DNA from: Dermacentor variabilis
Taxonomy: Eukaryota; Arthropoda; Arachnida; Ixodida; Ixodidae
NCBI RefSeq assembly: GCF_050947875.1
Contig: NC_134573.1
Span: 36,147,115 to 36,211,114, forward strand
DNA length: 64,000 nucleotides
Reading direction: 5' to 3'
This document shows, piece after piece, positions 23,817 to 35,109 of this stretch. The position numbers and the translations under genes are program-made. How positions within the stretch are numbered: the stretch's first letter is position 1; every line of letters begins with the position of its first letter. Under the pieces are notes generated by a model, which did not search any database, was not told the DNA's origin, and saw only the letters and a program-made list of their open reading frames with translations.

Positions 23817-23973
23817 TGTCACAGTCGGTAATGTGTGAATAAGAGGACTATAATGGTGGCCTGAGAGACGGCGAGGAAGAGGGTAGTTTTTCTATCGGCG
23901 CTCTACGCTTGTTGGCCCGGCCATTAAAAGCCATCTGTAAATACACGCACACTTCTTCCTTTCCGTAACATCA
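23817..23973 (+). repeat. 3' LTR of gypsy-3
   Basis: 157 bp, same length and ends as the 5' LTR, with about 11 differences by eye. Confidence 0.93.
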
Positions 23974-25070
23974 TAAAAAACAGTGGTTTACGAATAATTG
24001 GGCGCATTCCCAAACCTTTTCAACGCCATCTGTAATGAATTTTACTTTGCCGCCATAGGGTTTCCAATAAGGACTGAAAAGCCAATGATTGTGAGGCAAT
24101 CAACAAGCGTACATTACGCACAAAATATATAAATTTTTCTGCGCTATGAAAACAGTTTTAGACTAGGATTTGTAGAGCCCTAAAGAGCTGATGGGGCGCC
24201 TAATCCTCGCAGGCGCTGAAGGCGAACTCCGGACGTATATGTGCGAATTCTTCGCATCTTGTTCGACTAAAAAAGTCGCTTGAATGGTAGTTGTGCCACC
24301 TTCTACGCCTGATTAATCACCTCACTCAGCATTGGCGATTCACTGCGCATGTGCGGGCCCGAACGCTGGCTCAAGCTATGCTCAACTCTAAGGCGCGTTA
24401 CCAAGTCCGGGACGTCCAGTCTACGAAGCTGAAAATCGCTTAACCAGAGCGTATTCATCATGAAGGTGCCCGAATGGACTACACAAATTCACTGAATGCA
24501 GCAGATTTCTGCTGCAAGCCTAGAATCGCTAAACATCAGAACATTTTTCAAAATTCAGAAGAAAGTTGCCTGTATCGGACCAAAAGAGCCGGCCGAAATC
24601 TCCGAATGTCTGAGAGACCAAAATTGGCTTCCTCGTCGAATACGTCGTACGTGCGTACGCTTCAGTTGGCAACGGATAGGAAGGTCCTCGCAAGATACGT
24701 ATACGTGTATATTAAATTTTCTTTTGCGTACTTTAAATGTTTGGCACGTCACTCACTGCGGCCTTTAAGAAACGCATGTGTGGGCTATGTGTTGGAAGGA
24801 CAGGCTGGGATTTCGCCGCTGGCTTGCAGCCGTCCGCGGTTATGTCCCTATAGACGTACGATGTGCATGCTTGTACGACGACATTGTCTGCTTCGTTTAC
24901 ACAGTGTATGCTCCACGCCACGAATGCGTTTTAATAAAGGAAACCAGAGAGAGAAAAAAATGTACAGGACAACACGTGAAAAGGACGATCACTGGATTTA
25001 CAAGTGAACAGTTATAAGTTCAGTGCTCGTTGTGACCAATTTTCTTGCATATGCGTCTTTATGCCTCGTT
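23974..25070. other. Unassigned DNA between gypsy-3 and RTE copy 2
   Basis: The frame at 24474-25007 (177 codons) has no recognisable domain and overlaps a sequence ending in AATAAAGGAAACC plus an A-rich run near 24,932-24,960. That could be the tail of an old retroposed transcript. No host gene is supported. Confidence 0.45.
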
Positions 25071-25080
25071 GGTTTCCTGT

Positions 25081-25152
25081 GCAGCGGTGGTGTACAGGTA
25101 GAACACCCGCCTCGCGTGCAAGCGGTCCATGGTTCGAATCCCGGTGCCACGC
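25081..25152 (+). other. tRNA-like head of RTE copy 2 (Pol III A and B boxes)
   Basis: A box TGGTGTACAGG at 25088-25098 fits TRGYNNANNGG, and B box GGTTCGAATCC at 25131-25141 is perfect. The anticodon-loop position reads CTCGCGT. The head lies inside the target site duplication, so it is part of the mobile unit, not a neighbouring tRNA gene or a separately inserted SINE. Confidence 0.85.
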
Positions 25153-25436
25153 AATTTTCCACGGGATTTAAAGAAAATCGCGTGTTGATAAAATTGCATA
25201 AACAGGCCTGGAGTGTGACCTGATCCCGGTGACCAGAACCGGTAACGCACTCCCTCACCAGAGCAGGATTAGCCACGCTGGTGCAGTACTTGGCCACAAC
25301 CTCCTATGAACACAAAATCAAACCCCGGCCCTCAGTCCCCAGCAGCTGCAAAGCAACTGACCACGGCGGTGGTAAGACCTGCGACGCAGCAGAGGGTGCT
25401 AAGCATCACTGGCTCCGGACAGGCCGCCATTGGAAT

Positions 25437-26423
25437 ATGAACCTGGCAACGTTTAACGCTAGAACGTTATTTAGTGAGGCGAGTCTAGCAGTGCTATTGG
25501 AGGAATTAGAGGGCAGTAAATGGGATATAATAGGGCTCAGTGAAGTTAGGAGGCCAAAAGGAGCATATGCAGTGTTAAGAAGCGGGCACGTCCTGTGCTA
25601 CCAGAGCTTAGCGGAGTGACGAGAACTAGGAGTCGGATTCCTGGTTAATAAGAATATAGCTGGTAACATACAGGAACTCTATAGCATTAACGAGAGGGTG
25701 GCAGGTCTTGTTGTGAAACTTAATAAGAGATACAAGATGAAGATTGTACAGGTCTACGCCCCTACATCGTCATGATGACCAGGAAGTCGAAAGCTTCTAT
25801 GAAGACGTGGAATCGGCGATGGGTAGAGTGAAAACTAAATACACTATACTAATAGGCGACTTAATGCCAAGGTAGGCAAGAAGCAGGCTGGAGACAAGGC
25901 AGTGGGGGAATATGGCATAGGCACTAGGAATAGCAGGGGAGAGTTATCAGTAGAGTTTGCGGAACAGAATAATATGAGGATAATGAATACCTTCTTCCGC
26001 AAGCGGCATAGCCGAAAGTGGACGTGGAGGAGCCCGAACGGCGAGACTAGAAATGAAATAGACTTCATACTCTGCGCTAACCCTGGCATCATACAAGATG
26101 TGGACGTGCTCGGCAAGGTGCGCTGCAGTGACCATAGGATGGTAAGAACTCGAATTAGCCTAGACCTGAGGAAGGAACGGAAGAAACCAGTACATAAGAA
26201 GCCGCTCAATGAGTTAGCGATAAAAGGGAAAATAGAGGAATTCCAGATCAAGCTACAGCACAAGTATTCGGCTTTAACTCAGGCAGAAGACCTTAGTGTT
26301 GAAACAATGAACGGCAATCTTGTGGGCATCATTAAGGAGTGTGCAATAGCTGTCGGTGGTATCTACGTTAGACAGGATACCAGTAAGCTATCGCAGAAGA
26401 AAGATCTGATCAAAAAACGCTAA
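25437..26423 (+). pseudogene. RTE copy 2 endonuclease region
   Basis: Starts MNLATFNARTLFSEASL like copy 1, with WDIIGLSEVRRPK, then a TGA where copy 1 has an open codon. Two frameshifts follow. The frame 25902-26423 carries the C-terminal half: WTWRSPNGETRNEIDFIL and KVRCSDHRMVRTRIS. It ends at the same TAA as copy 1 (KKR then stop). Confidence 0.9.
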
Positions 26424-26426
26424 TGT

Positions 26427-28234
26427 ATGAAAGCCACTAACCCTATAGCTAGCATAGAACTGGCGGAACTTTCGAAGTTAATCAACAAGCGTAAGACAGC
26501 TGACATAAGGAAGTATAATATGGGTAGAATTGAACATGCTCTCAGGAACGGAGGAAGCCTAAAAGCAGTAAAGAACAAACTAGGAATTGGCAAGAATCAG
26601 ATGTATTCGTTAAGAGACAAAGCCGGCGATATCATAACTAATATTGATGAGATATTTCAAGTGGCTGAGGAGTTCTATGGAGATTTATACAGTACCAGTG
26701 GCACCCACGAAGATAATGGAAGAAAGAATAGCCTAGAGGAATTCAAAATCCCACAGGTAACACCGAAAGAAGTAAAGAAAGCCTTGGGAGCTATGCAAAG
26801 GGGGAAGTCCGCCGGGGCGGATCAGGTAACAGCATATTTGTTGAAGGATGGTGGGCAGATTGTTCTAGAGAAACTGGCCACTCTGTATGCGCAATGCCTC
26901 ATGACCTCGAGCGTACCGGAATCTTGGAAGAACGCTAACATAATCGTAATCCATTAGAAAGGGGACGCCAAACACTTGAAGAATTATAGACCAATAAGCT
27001 TACTGTCCGTTGCCTACAAAGTATTTACGAAGGTAATCGCAAACAGAATCAGAAACACCTTAGACTTCTGTCAAACAAAGGACCAGGCAGGATTCCGTAA
27101 AGGCTACTCAAGATTAGACCTTATTCGCACTATCAATCAGGTTTTAGAGAAACGTGCGGAATATAATGAACCCTTATATATAGCTTTCATTGATTACGAG
27201 AAAGCGTTTGATTCTGTCGAAACCTCAGCAGTCATGGAGGCATTACGATATCAGGATGTAGACGAGCCGTATGTAAAAATACTGAAAGATATCTATAGCG
27301 GTTCCACAGCCACCATAGCCTGCATAAAGAAAGCAACAAAATCCCAATAAAGAAAGGCGTCAGGCAGGGAGATACGATCTCTCCAATGCTATTCACAGCG
27401 TGTTTACAGGAGGTATTCAGAGACCTGGATTGGGAAGAATTGGGGATAAAAGTTAATAGAGAATACCTTAGTAACTTGCGATTCGCTGATGATATTGCCT
27501 TGTTTAGTAACTCAGGGGACCAATTGCAATGCATGCTCACTGACCTGGAGAAGCAAACCAGAAGTGTGGGTCTAAAGATTAATCTGCAGAAAATTAAAGT
27601 AATGTTTAACAGTCTCGGAAGAGAACAGCAATTTACAATAGGTAGCGAGGCACTGGAAGTGGTAAGGGTATACATCTACTTTGAGCAGATAGTGACGGCG
27701 GATCCGAATCATGAGACGGAAATAATCAGAATAAGAATGTGCCGGGGTGCGTTTGGCAGGCAATCTCAGATCATGAACAGCAGGTTCCCTTTATCCCTCA
27801 AGAGAAAAGTGTATAATAGCTGTGTCTTACCAGTACTCACCTACGGGGCAGAAACCTGGAGGCTTACGAAAAGGGTTCTACTTAAATTGAGGAAGACGCA
27901 ACGAGCTATGGAAAGAAGAATGATGGGTGTAACGTTAAGGGATAAGAAAAGAGCAGATTGGGTGAGGGAACAAACGCGAGTTAATGACATCTTAGTTGAA
28001 ATCAAGAAAAAGAAAGGGGCATGGGCAGGACACGTAATGAGGAGGGAAGATAGCCGATGGTCATTAAGGGTTACGGACTGGATTCCAAGGGAAGGGAAGC
28101 GTAGCAGGGGGCGGCAGAAAGTTATGTGGGCGGATGAGATTAAGAAGTTTGCAGGGAGGACATGGCCACAATTAGTACATGACGGGGGTTGTTGGAGAAG
28201 TACGGGAGAGGCCTTTGCCCTGCAGTGGGCGTAA
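26427..28234 (+). pseudogene. RTE copy 2 reverse transcriptase and C-terminal region
   Basis: The ATG at 26427 follows the TAA by 3 bases. The frame contains AGADQVTAYLLKDGG, then a TAG in place of Lys at 26955, KNYRPISLLSVAYKVFTK, LYIAFIDYEKAFDSVET, a shift near 27,320, and an uninterrupted frame 27386-28234 with LRFADDIALFS and the complete C-terminal region through WKKKK-type basic stretch, GHVMRREDSRW and AFALQWA. The last 282 codons are intact, better than copy 1 there. Confidence 0.92.
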
Positions 28235-28272
28235 CCAGGCTGATGATGATGATGATGATGATGGTTTCCTGT

Positions 28273-29989
28273 TTAGTGATTTGCACCGAATAGCCCAGCA
28301 AAAAATTCTATAGTAAAATCTGGTCGTAAACAAAAGAGCGTGAGTCCCTTTTAGAAGAATATTGCAGAGTGCTAAGGTTCTGGGTACGCCACATCACGAA
28401 TAATACTAAATGAGTGCAGCGCAAAGAAAAAGTGTCAATAATGCTTTCAAGAATGTTATTATTTAAAAAAAAATGAACGCAGTACCTTAGTTACAACCTT
28501 AGCTTCTATAGTGAATTATTACGCATTGTAAAAGTTCAGGTGTGAATTAGAAATGTTCTCTGCTGTTCCTAAGGTTTCTGACTGATGTTTAAGTTGTAAA
28601 ATAGATAGGATGGGTGAGTGGCACCAATTTTTCTTGGCACGTATGAAATATAGAATAACGTACGCCGTGAAGTTCATGACGCAAGCCCTGGCCTGCAGCA
28701 TATGACTATGAAGTTGTCCAGGATGCTAAACACATCATTTGCGGCGCCTTGTGTAAACCATCTCGGTAATGTAGCGTACTTAAATAGTCAGTAAATACTG
28801 TTGCCCACGGAAATAATGCGGCCACAAATACAACGCGAGGAGGACTCTCCGTCATTCATAAAAATAAGAAAATCGCTTACTATATAAATTACTACACCGG
28901 CAAGACATATGACTATAAAAATAGGAAATAAAGCAAAAAAAAAAGCAGATGCCGGAAGGGCTTTATTCATAGTTACTTCGAACTGCTGTCGCAAAATAAA
29001 GTGAAAGGGCAAATGACGTATTTATCCTAGTCGGCGAGAATGCCGTTGTATTCCGTAATATACAGCAAGGTTAGTGGACAAACATCGCTTCAGAAATTCC
29101 CTCGACAGCTGTGAACGCGCCAAAGCATTACACGGATTGCGCCGTGTTGCGCCGCGCTACTTCGAAGACTGTTGACCAGACGCATCCCACAACATGGTCT
29201 ATCGTACCTTTCCTGTCAATTAGCCGGTAAACAGTGATGAATATTCATTACGCACTCACATCACACAACTTTAATATGCACGGAGAGACCGTTCATCAGT
29301 TACCGAAGCGAGACAGAGTGACTGGTGAAGCGTTCCGCCGGTAGTTTGCTGAAAGCCTGCAGCAAAAAATGACGGAGTAATATTTTTTTATCGACAAGAG
29401 TGATGCGCACATACATGCTGATAAACTTTATAAAGGGGTTTCCTTTTTATTTTCCGTCGCGGAACCGTAAACAAAGCCGCGCCCATGCCGCGGGCGCCTA
29501 TGCTGGAGCGGCGCTCTTTTGCCTGCAGCAAAATGGCCGCCGGCTGCTACGCCCGCTCCCGCAGGTGGGGGCTGGCACTGTAGAAGTCTTATATAACCTC
29601 CTTGAGAGCGGGCAACACACCCTCCCTGAAAGCTGGCAGCAATGAGTTTGCGCTTGCGCCGTCGCGGCAGCATCTTACATCGCCGTAAACGAAGGCAAAC
29701 TGGCACTTCGAAATGAAAACAAGCAATTAACTGTGCCATGTGTATCACTTAATGACGTAGACATTTCTGTATGATTTGAGAAGGAACTGTGCAAGAGTAA
29801 GCGCAAAGTCTTTTTTCGAACAATTTGTGAAAACATTATAAATAGATCTACTAGAATTACCCTGTCTTCGTATACCACCTTAGTCTTATTTATCACAAGA
29901 TGTGACCTGTCGTGTGTGGCCTGTGTTGTTCTTACGTATCATATTAGTGATCACATGGCGATATGTTGTTCTGTAAAAACAGGTTACCT
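28273..29989. other. Unassigned DNA, no gene recognised
   Basis: AT-rich except for a GC-rich patch at about 29,460-29,690. Small frames (28519-28701, 29400-29645 and others) show no domain. I also searched the minus strand here by eye for a serine protease GDSGG exon and did not find one. Confidence 0.5.
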
Positions 29990-31905
29990 ACGTTAATTCA
30001 GAATGACATTCCTTATAGTTATCAGCATGTCTCGCCAGCTGCTTTGGATGCCTTCCGTTCAGAGATCGGCACTTTGCATTATGACGATGTTTTTTCACTC
30101 AAATGATGCGAATGCAGCCTATGACGCTTTCTTAGAATCCTTTATTTGTATATACAAAGAACACTTCCCTTATAAACGACAGTATAAACATAAAGGTTGT
30201 CGGAATCGTTGGATGACGCGCGAAACCCTACGTTTAATTGACAAAAAAGACACATTATTTCGTAAATTTATCCGTACGCGCGACGAGGCGTACCTAATTG
30301 CTTTCAAGCAGTTCCGAAGTGCCTTAAGTAAAAAAATGAAGAAACCAAAGGAGCTGTATCACACACAAGCATTTACTTTGTGCTCAAAACGAGCTGATGT
30401 TTTATGGAATAAAATAAACTCTTTGATGGGCCGCGCTCCGAGAGCAGAGCAAATTAAGGAGGTGCTCCATGATGGGAACTTGGTCAGTGGAGAGGAGATG
30501 GCCTATGTTCGTAATGATTGCTTCATTTACAGATACTTTAACGATAGATCACCCGCTGCTTGCCGAACTCTGGGTCCAGAAACTACAAACGCATTTTTCA
30601 TAGAAGGTACTATTGAAGCAGAAGCCCGTACAGTATTTCTTGGCTTAAAAACAGTCGCAGCTGCGACGCCGATGGCATGCAAATAAAAGCAGTGAGATAT
30701 GCTTTTGATCAGATCAGTCCAGCACTAACACACATATTCAACCTCTGTATTTCGACAGCGGTTTTTCCTTCCAAATTGCAAATGGCACGCGTAATAGCTA
30801 TCTACAAAAAGGGGAACAAGCATAACGTTGCAAATTATCGACCCATATCTATTCTCCCCGTATTTTCTAAAGGTTTCGAAAAAATGATATTTATTCGCTT
30901 ATCCTATTTTTGCACCAAATATGTCCTGACAAAATTGCAATGTGGCGTCCAAAAACATGAGTTTACAAAACTCGCCCTACTGGATCAAAAAGAATATATC
31001 CTACAACAGTTTGAGTAGAAAAAATAAAGTGGTCGGAATTTTTTTGGATTTCACGCAAGCATTTGACTACATTTACCAGAGCATATTTATTGAAAAATTA
31101 AACCATTATGGCATGCGCGGGCTCCACCTCGTGCTACTTAAGAGCTATCTGGCGCATAGACGTCAATTTATTTCTATAAACGATTTCGTATCAGATAAGA
31201 AGAAGATAATTTCAGGTGCACCCCAGGGGAGCATTCTTGGTCCTTTATTGTTCACTTTATATATTAATGTCATAGTCCGTATCTCCCCAGAAGTTAAGCT
31301 TATTATCTATGCAGATGACACGAGTATATTTGTCACCTCAGCATCAGATGTTATTCTTTCTAGCAAAGCTAATGACATCTTACAGAAGTTGGACAACTGG
31401 ACAAGTAACCATAAGTTAAAAATAAATGCAACTAAAATAAAAGCCGTAGTTTTTCATTCGGAAGGTCGACAAGTGATTTCCAGAATAACCTTGTATTTAG
31501 AGGCACAGATATAGAAATAGTGCAGTCAGTAAACGTACTTGGGGTACATTTCGCCTGTTTTTTTGCAATGGGATGACCACGAGAATAATATTGAAATAAA
31601 ATTAAGCCGGATAAAAGGAATATTAAACCTATCCGGTACCTTATCCCCAACTAGGTGAGGTCATTGATGTACACATCGCTGTTTATTTGTTATCTCAACT
31701 ACTGCTATTTGGTTTAGGAAAAAACTACAGAAACAAACTTAACAAAATTACAAAGAATACACACGAAAATACTGAGGCTGACAGACAACGCTGTAGTTCT
31801 AGCACCTAGCGACCCACTATTTAAAAAAATACAGGATCGCTTTTCTCTCCGCTTCCTGTTACACTGTACTGTGACCAAGCAAATAAATAAATAAATAAAT
31901 AAACA
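29990..31905 (+). mobile_element. CR1/L2-like LINE, 5'-truncated
   Basis: The element lacks its endonuclease and starts in the linker before RT (EHFPYKRQYKHKGCRNRWMT). It ends with a (AAAT)n tail at about 31879-31903. The tail and RT motif spelling suit the CR1/L2 group, but a Jockey-group relative cannot be excluded. Frames are broken by a shift near 30,680, a TAG at 31016 and a shift near 31,500. Confidence 0.85.
30003..31514 (+). pseudogene. CR1/L2-like reverse transcriptase
   Basis: Three consecutive frames (30003-30686, 30677-31018, 30942-31514) carry the linker, then RT motifs: VIAIYKKGNKHNVANYRPIS, IFLDFTQAFDYIYQ (motif A), GAPQGSILGPLLFTLYIN (motif B), IIYADDTSIF (motif C, YADD) and LKINATKIKAVVFHS. 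Catalytic Asp residues are present. Frameshifts and a stop between motifs 2 and 3 make it non-functional. Confidence 0.88.
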
Positions 31906-32307
31906 AAATGTGCACGTAGACGTGTCAATATTGCCACGGGGCGGAATTGGCAAATGTTAGTTGTATGTGGAGGATATTTACGAATTGCAGCAACGCGTCA
32001 TACAGAAGGCGGCTGCCCAAAACAGCCACACGCTCTTCCCGCCAATTCGTCCTCTTTGTTCATAGTCACACACTGACCCACTGCTTCGTGACATCACGTC
32101 CCAGTCAGAAAGGCGCCATCACGGCGGTAGTGTTTATGTGGGCGAAATCACGGTGAAGTAATCTTTCAGCCTAGTCACGTGGACAAGGTCAGTGGGTGGG
32201 CAGACGACGAATGATAGTTCAGCAGGCATAAGTGCTAGTCTGCATAATCGCCGAACTTGTGCCGGATCTTCTAACGCATGTGGTTTCTACGCTTTTTCAC
32301 TCTCTCG

Positions 32308-32367
<60 letters not shown>
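32308..32367. repeat. (TA)n microsatellite inside gypsy-4
   Basis: Nearly 60 bp of pure TA. IYIYIY reading frames across it are artefacts. Confidence 0.97.
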
Positions 32368-32369
<2 letters not shown>

Positions 32370-33147
32370 TCTTCATATTGGTCAGATGCCATCATCTTGC
32401 TAAGTCTGGTGCAGGAGTGCCCTGATAGACCTTGCATGCGGATGACAGTGGATCTTGCGCGTTTAATGCGGATATCTCGAAATCATCGGCAGGCAAGAGA
32501 TGCCAGCGACTTGCCTCTCGGGATAGCTTGCGCGAAGTGGTTCAGAAGAGCGAGTGTGCCCGGTTGTTTGCCACGGTGGGTAGGTGTGCGGAATGGCGAC
32601 GTCCCGGCACAGGCAGAAACGCGGTCATATTAACACACTTGTTAGTTTGCGGCGGCGCACGGCTGTCATCGAGGGAACATAAGCGCGGTTGTGCCTCTTG
32701 TTGAATGCCGCCTCTCTGCAGCAGTTGAAGCTTAATAACACTGGACGCACAGGAAAAGAGCGCTGAATGAGATGATAAGTTTCATCCTTGTATGACATCG
32801 GCAGGGCACTGTTCCAAAACTGCAAAGGAAACAGAGGTAAGGTGCCTTGCGATACTGAGGGGAGCAGCGCCCATTCCGAGCTCGGTCGCTGTTGCACAAT
32901 AGGCGGCGCGGTATGTTCTTGATGCGGCAGCTGTGAGGACTTTGTTCAGGTGGCGGCGCAATTGGGCATTAATCTTAGTTGCGCAGCAGTGCCGATCAGC
33001 GACTGAATTTTTACGCCGTCGTCTATAGCATCAACCGAGTTTTGTCTGGTCCGAAAAGTGAGCAGAGGATTTTCAGGTCACGTCGTCAGTGTAGAATTAC
33101 GTCCGGGAGTTGCAGCAGCTACTTTTTCCAGGAAGAGCGCCGGATGT

Positions 33148-34296
33148 TCATTGGGTGCGGTGGACGACGAGTCTGGGTGATATGGACGACGGCCGATGGG
33201 CGCACGGCGCTGGTGACGGCACAACGACGGTCTTGCACGTGGCAGTTGCGTCGGCATTAGGCCGCTGCTGGTCACATAGAAGACGGAAACGCCGCGGCCT
33301 CAGCCCGGAACGGTAATATTCGTTGGTTGGTCGCTGATATGAGAAGTGGAAATGGTTGTGGCGATGGCAGTGACCATTCGTGACCAATTCGATGGCAAGC
33401 AAAGCTGATTGGTCGATCATCTGGACTTAGCCAATTGGTCCGCTGTCGATAACGTGGATGTTACCGCTGGCTAGGCGAAGGATAAGGCCCACCAGACAGG
33501 TGTGAAGTTGCAATATAACAAAAGAAAGAAATTTTGAAATTTTGCAGTTCTTCGCGGACTATTGCTTGAACATGTGGCCAAGCTGTCGGAACCACTGAAG
33601 CATGAAAAAAGTGTGGCAGGTGGCGTTGCTTCAATTTCATGCTGAATAATTCGTGCCACGTCTTCTGAAGTCCATGGTCGCTGTATTCTGCTGTCCTCGC
33701 ATCAGGAAGTTCCAGCTTTGTGCTGTTAGTGGGCGAACTACGTTGCAAATGCGGCGGCTCCTTGCCTGCTCAAAGCGTGGGCACACCTTAACAATGTCGC
33801 CGACTGTCGCACAATTCTTACACATTAGCAAGTTGAAAGTATCGTTAGCGGTGCTCTTCAAGACATGATAAACCTTGTGCGACTCGCACTTGTCATTGCC
33901 AGCCTTGCAGCACAGAGGAAGCACGTTCTGAATCTAAGCAATGTATGATTCCGCGGACGTTTCTGCGCGAGTCGCTAGGACTTTCCTAGCGGCGTTCTTC
34001 CGCTACAATGGAAGGCTAAACATTTTCTTCAGCTTTTTTTACACGTTTCCCAGTGCGTAAGCTCATCTTCGTGGTTGTCAAACGACACCCTCGCCATGCC
34101 TTGCAAGTAGAACATCCGGTTGGCCAACATCACGGTTGCATCCCACCTGTTGCTTGTACTCACGCTCATACATGGTTATCCAATCTTCCACGTCGACGTT
34201 ATCAGTGGCACAGAAAGTCTCTGGATCTTTCGGATACGCCAGGCCAACAGCTGGGGTTTCTGCCGGTGGCGTTGCCTCCCCCGTCATGAAAGTCAA
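33148..34296 (-). pseudogene. gypsy-4 gag remnant
   Basis: The frame 34296-34078 has AYPKDPETFCATDNVDVEDWITMYERE, matching the gypsy-2/3 capsid start. The frame 33924-33637 has HKVYHVLKSTANDTFNLLMCKN, the DKVSHVLKGI..AFNLL region. The frame 33420-33148 retains a scrambled nucleocapsid area (RPTNEYYRSGLRPRRFR). Frames are separated by shifts. Confidence 0.72.
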
Positions 34297-34560
34297 TACG
34301 TTGGCGACGACCGCTCCATGGCCTGTTGGGGCTACCCCACACCTCCATCAAAAATATACGGACCAGAAATAGTCAAGCGAATGTGTATTTACAGGTATTG
34401 ACAATTGTAGCAACGCTGCATGCACAACATTGCTGCGTGAGCCCGCCGCACGCTCTTCACGCCAAATTGTCTTCTTTGTTTGTAGTCAAACAATGCCCAA
34501 CTGCTCGAATCGACTTGAATGTTACGTAATGTCTAGAGTTCGGCTGACACCCATAAAATT

Positions 34561-34908
34561 TACTTATCTGTATCAAATAAAAATAGACATAAAAATCATC
34601 GCTGAAAATTCAGTCCTTGATGCCAAGAATGAAAAATAGCTTTAAATGCTTGTTGCTCTCATTTCTGAAACGCTGAATCCCCGACTCATTCAAATATAAA
34701 TAAAGTGCTGCTAACATATATTTTTAAAGCAATATTCGCAATGCGCATTGCTGCTCATACCATCCATCTCATCTATAATACATGTATTCAATGACGGCCT
34801 AATTTTGTTAACGATATGAAGAAAAAGTTCTCCAACCTAAACGAAAAAATTGCAGTGCCAACTTAAGAAGGCATGAAGAATAATGCGAAGTTGCGAGGAA
34901 GAACTTAC
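34561..34908. other. Unassigned, intron or 3' flank of the protease gene
   Basis: AT-rich sequence immediately downstream (minus sense) of the GWG exon donor. No further exon is seen. Confidence 0.5.
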
Positions 34909-35109
34909 CTTCATTGGAAATTGAGCACATCATTATATCAGGGCGGTAGTTCCCAGTCTTGTTCCTGCAGTGTGTCTCACTACCAATAGTCATTTTCAGT
35001 TGCATCAAGTGTTCTGCGGACGCTTTGGCTTTGGAATCTTGCACTCCCCAGCCGACGGCAAAAGCAACTTTCCCAGGCTTGTAGAAGTCGGAATCTCTAA
35101 AGATGTTTT
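34909..35109 (-). CDS. Serine protease exon with GWG segment
   Basis: A 201-bp exon (67 codons) read from 35109 down. The acceptor is TTTTGCAG and the donor is GTAAGTTC. It starts and ends in phase 1. It encodes NIFRDSDFYKPGKVAFAVGW then GVQDSKAKASAEHLMQLKM and ends PDIMMCSISNEG. The VGWG turn and the following Cys are those of the C-terminal barrel of chymotrypsin-fold (S1A) proteases, just before the catalytic Ser. The Ser exon should lie further down the minus strand but was not found, so the gene may continue outside the window or be broken. Confidence 0.8.

Larger units (their letters stand above)
15679..23973 (+). mobile_element. Ty3/gypsy LTR retrotransposon gypsy-3 with nested RTE
   Basis: Two 157-bp LTRs (15679-15835 and 23817-23973) bound the element. 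They differ at about 11 positions by eye (about 93% identity). Between them are the primer-binding site, gag, protease, RT, RNase H, integrase and polypurine tract. A full-length RTE (19095-22298) interrupts RNase H and also replaced a few bases of it. Without the insert the element is about 5.1 kb. No clear flanking duplication is seen: GAATATAT precedes the left LTR and TAAAAAAC follows the right one. Confidence 0.95.
25071..28272 (+). mobile_element. RTE (BovB-like) LINE copy 2, full length, with target site duplication
   Basis: The element proper is 25081-28262 (3,182 bp), bounded by the direct repeat GGTTTCCTGT at 25071-25080 and 28263-28272. This fixes both ends. Its first base is the first base of the tRNA-like head and its last bases are the (TGA)n tail. 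It is about as long as copy 1 and highly similar throughout. Damage: TGA at 25617, two small deletions near 25,770 and 25,862, the shared TAA at 26421, TAG at 26955, and a shift near 27,320. Confidence 0.97.
31923..34560 (-). mobile_element. Ty3/gypsy element gypsy-4, collapsed
   Basis: Two diverged LTR copies (about 31923-32130 and 34352-34560) share ordered blocks such as TATTTAC, GCAGCAACGC/GTAGCAACGC, CACGCTCTTC-CGCCAA and CTCTTTGTTCATAGTC/CTTCTTTGTTTGTAGTC. Inside are a gag remnant and a (TA)n tract, but no protease, RT or integrase, so about 3 kb is missing. The CCTCCATCA at 34343-34351 is a one-mismatch version of the primer-binding site. Confidence 0.75.

Noticed and set aside
22299..23973. 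Envelope gene in gypsy-3 (also sought in A and B)
   Set aside because: Integrase ends shortly before the polypurine tract and 3' LTR, leaving no room for env; none seen in A or B.
24474..25007. 177-codon open frame as a gene
   Set aside because: No recognisable motif, ends in an A-rich tail region, overlapping frames are equally open.
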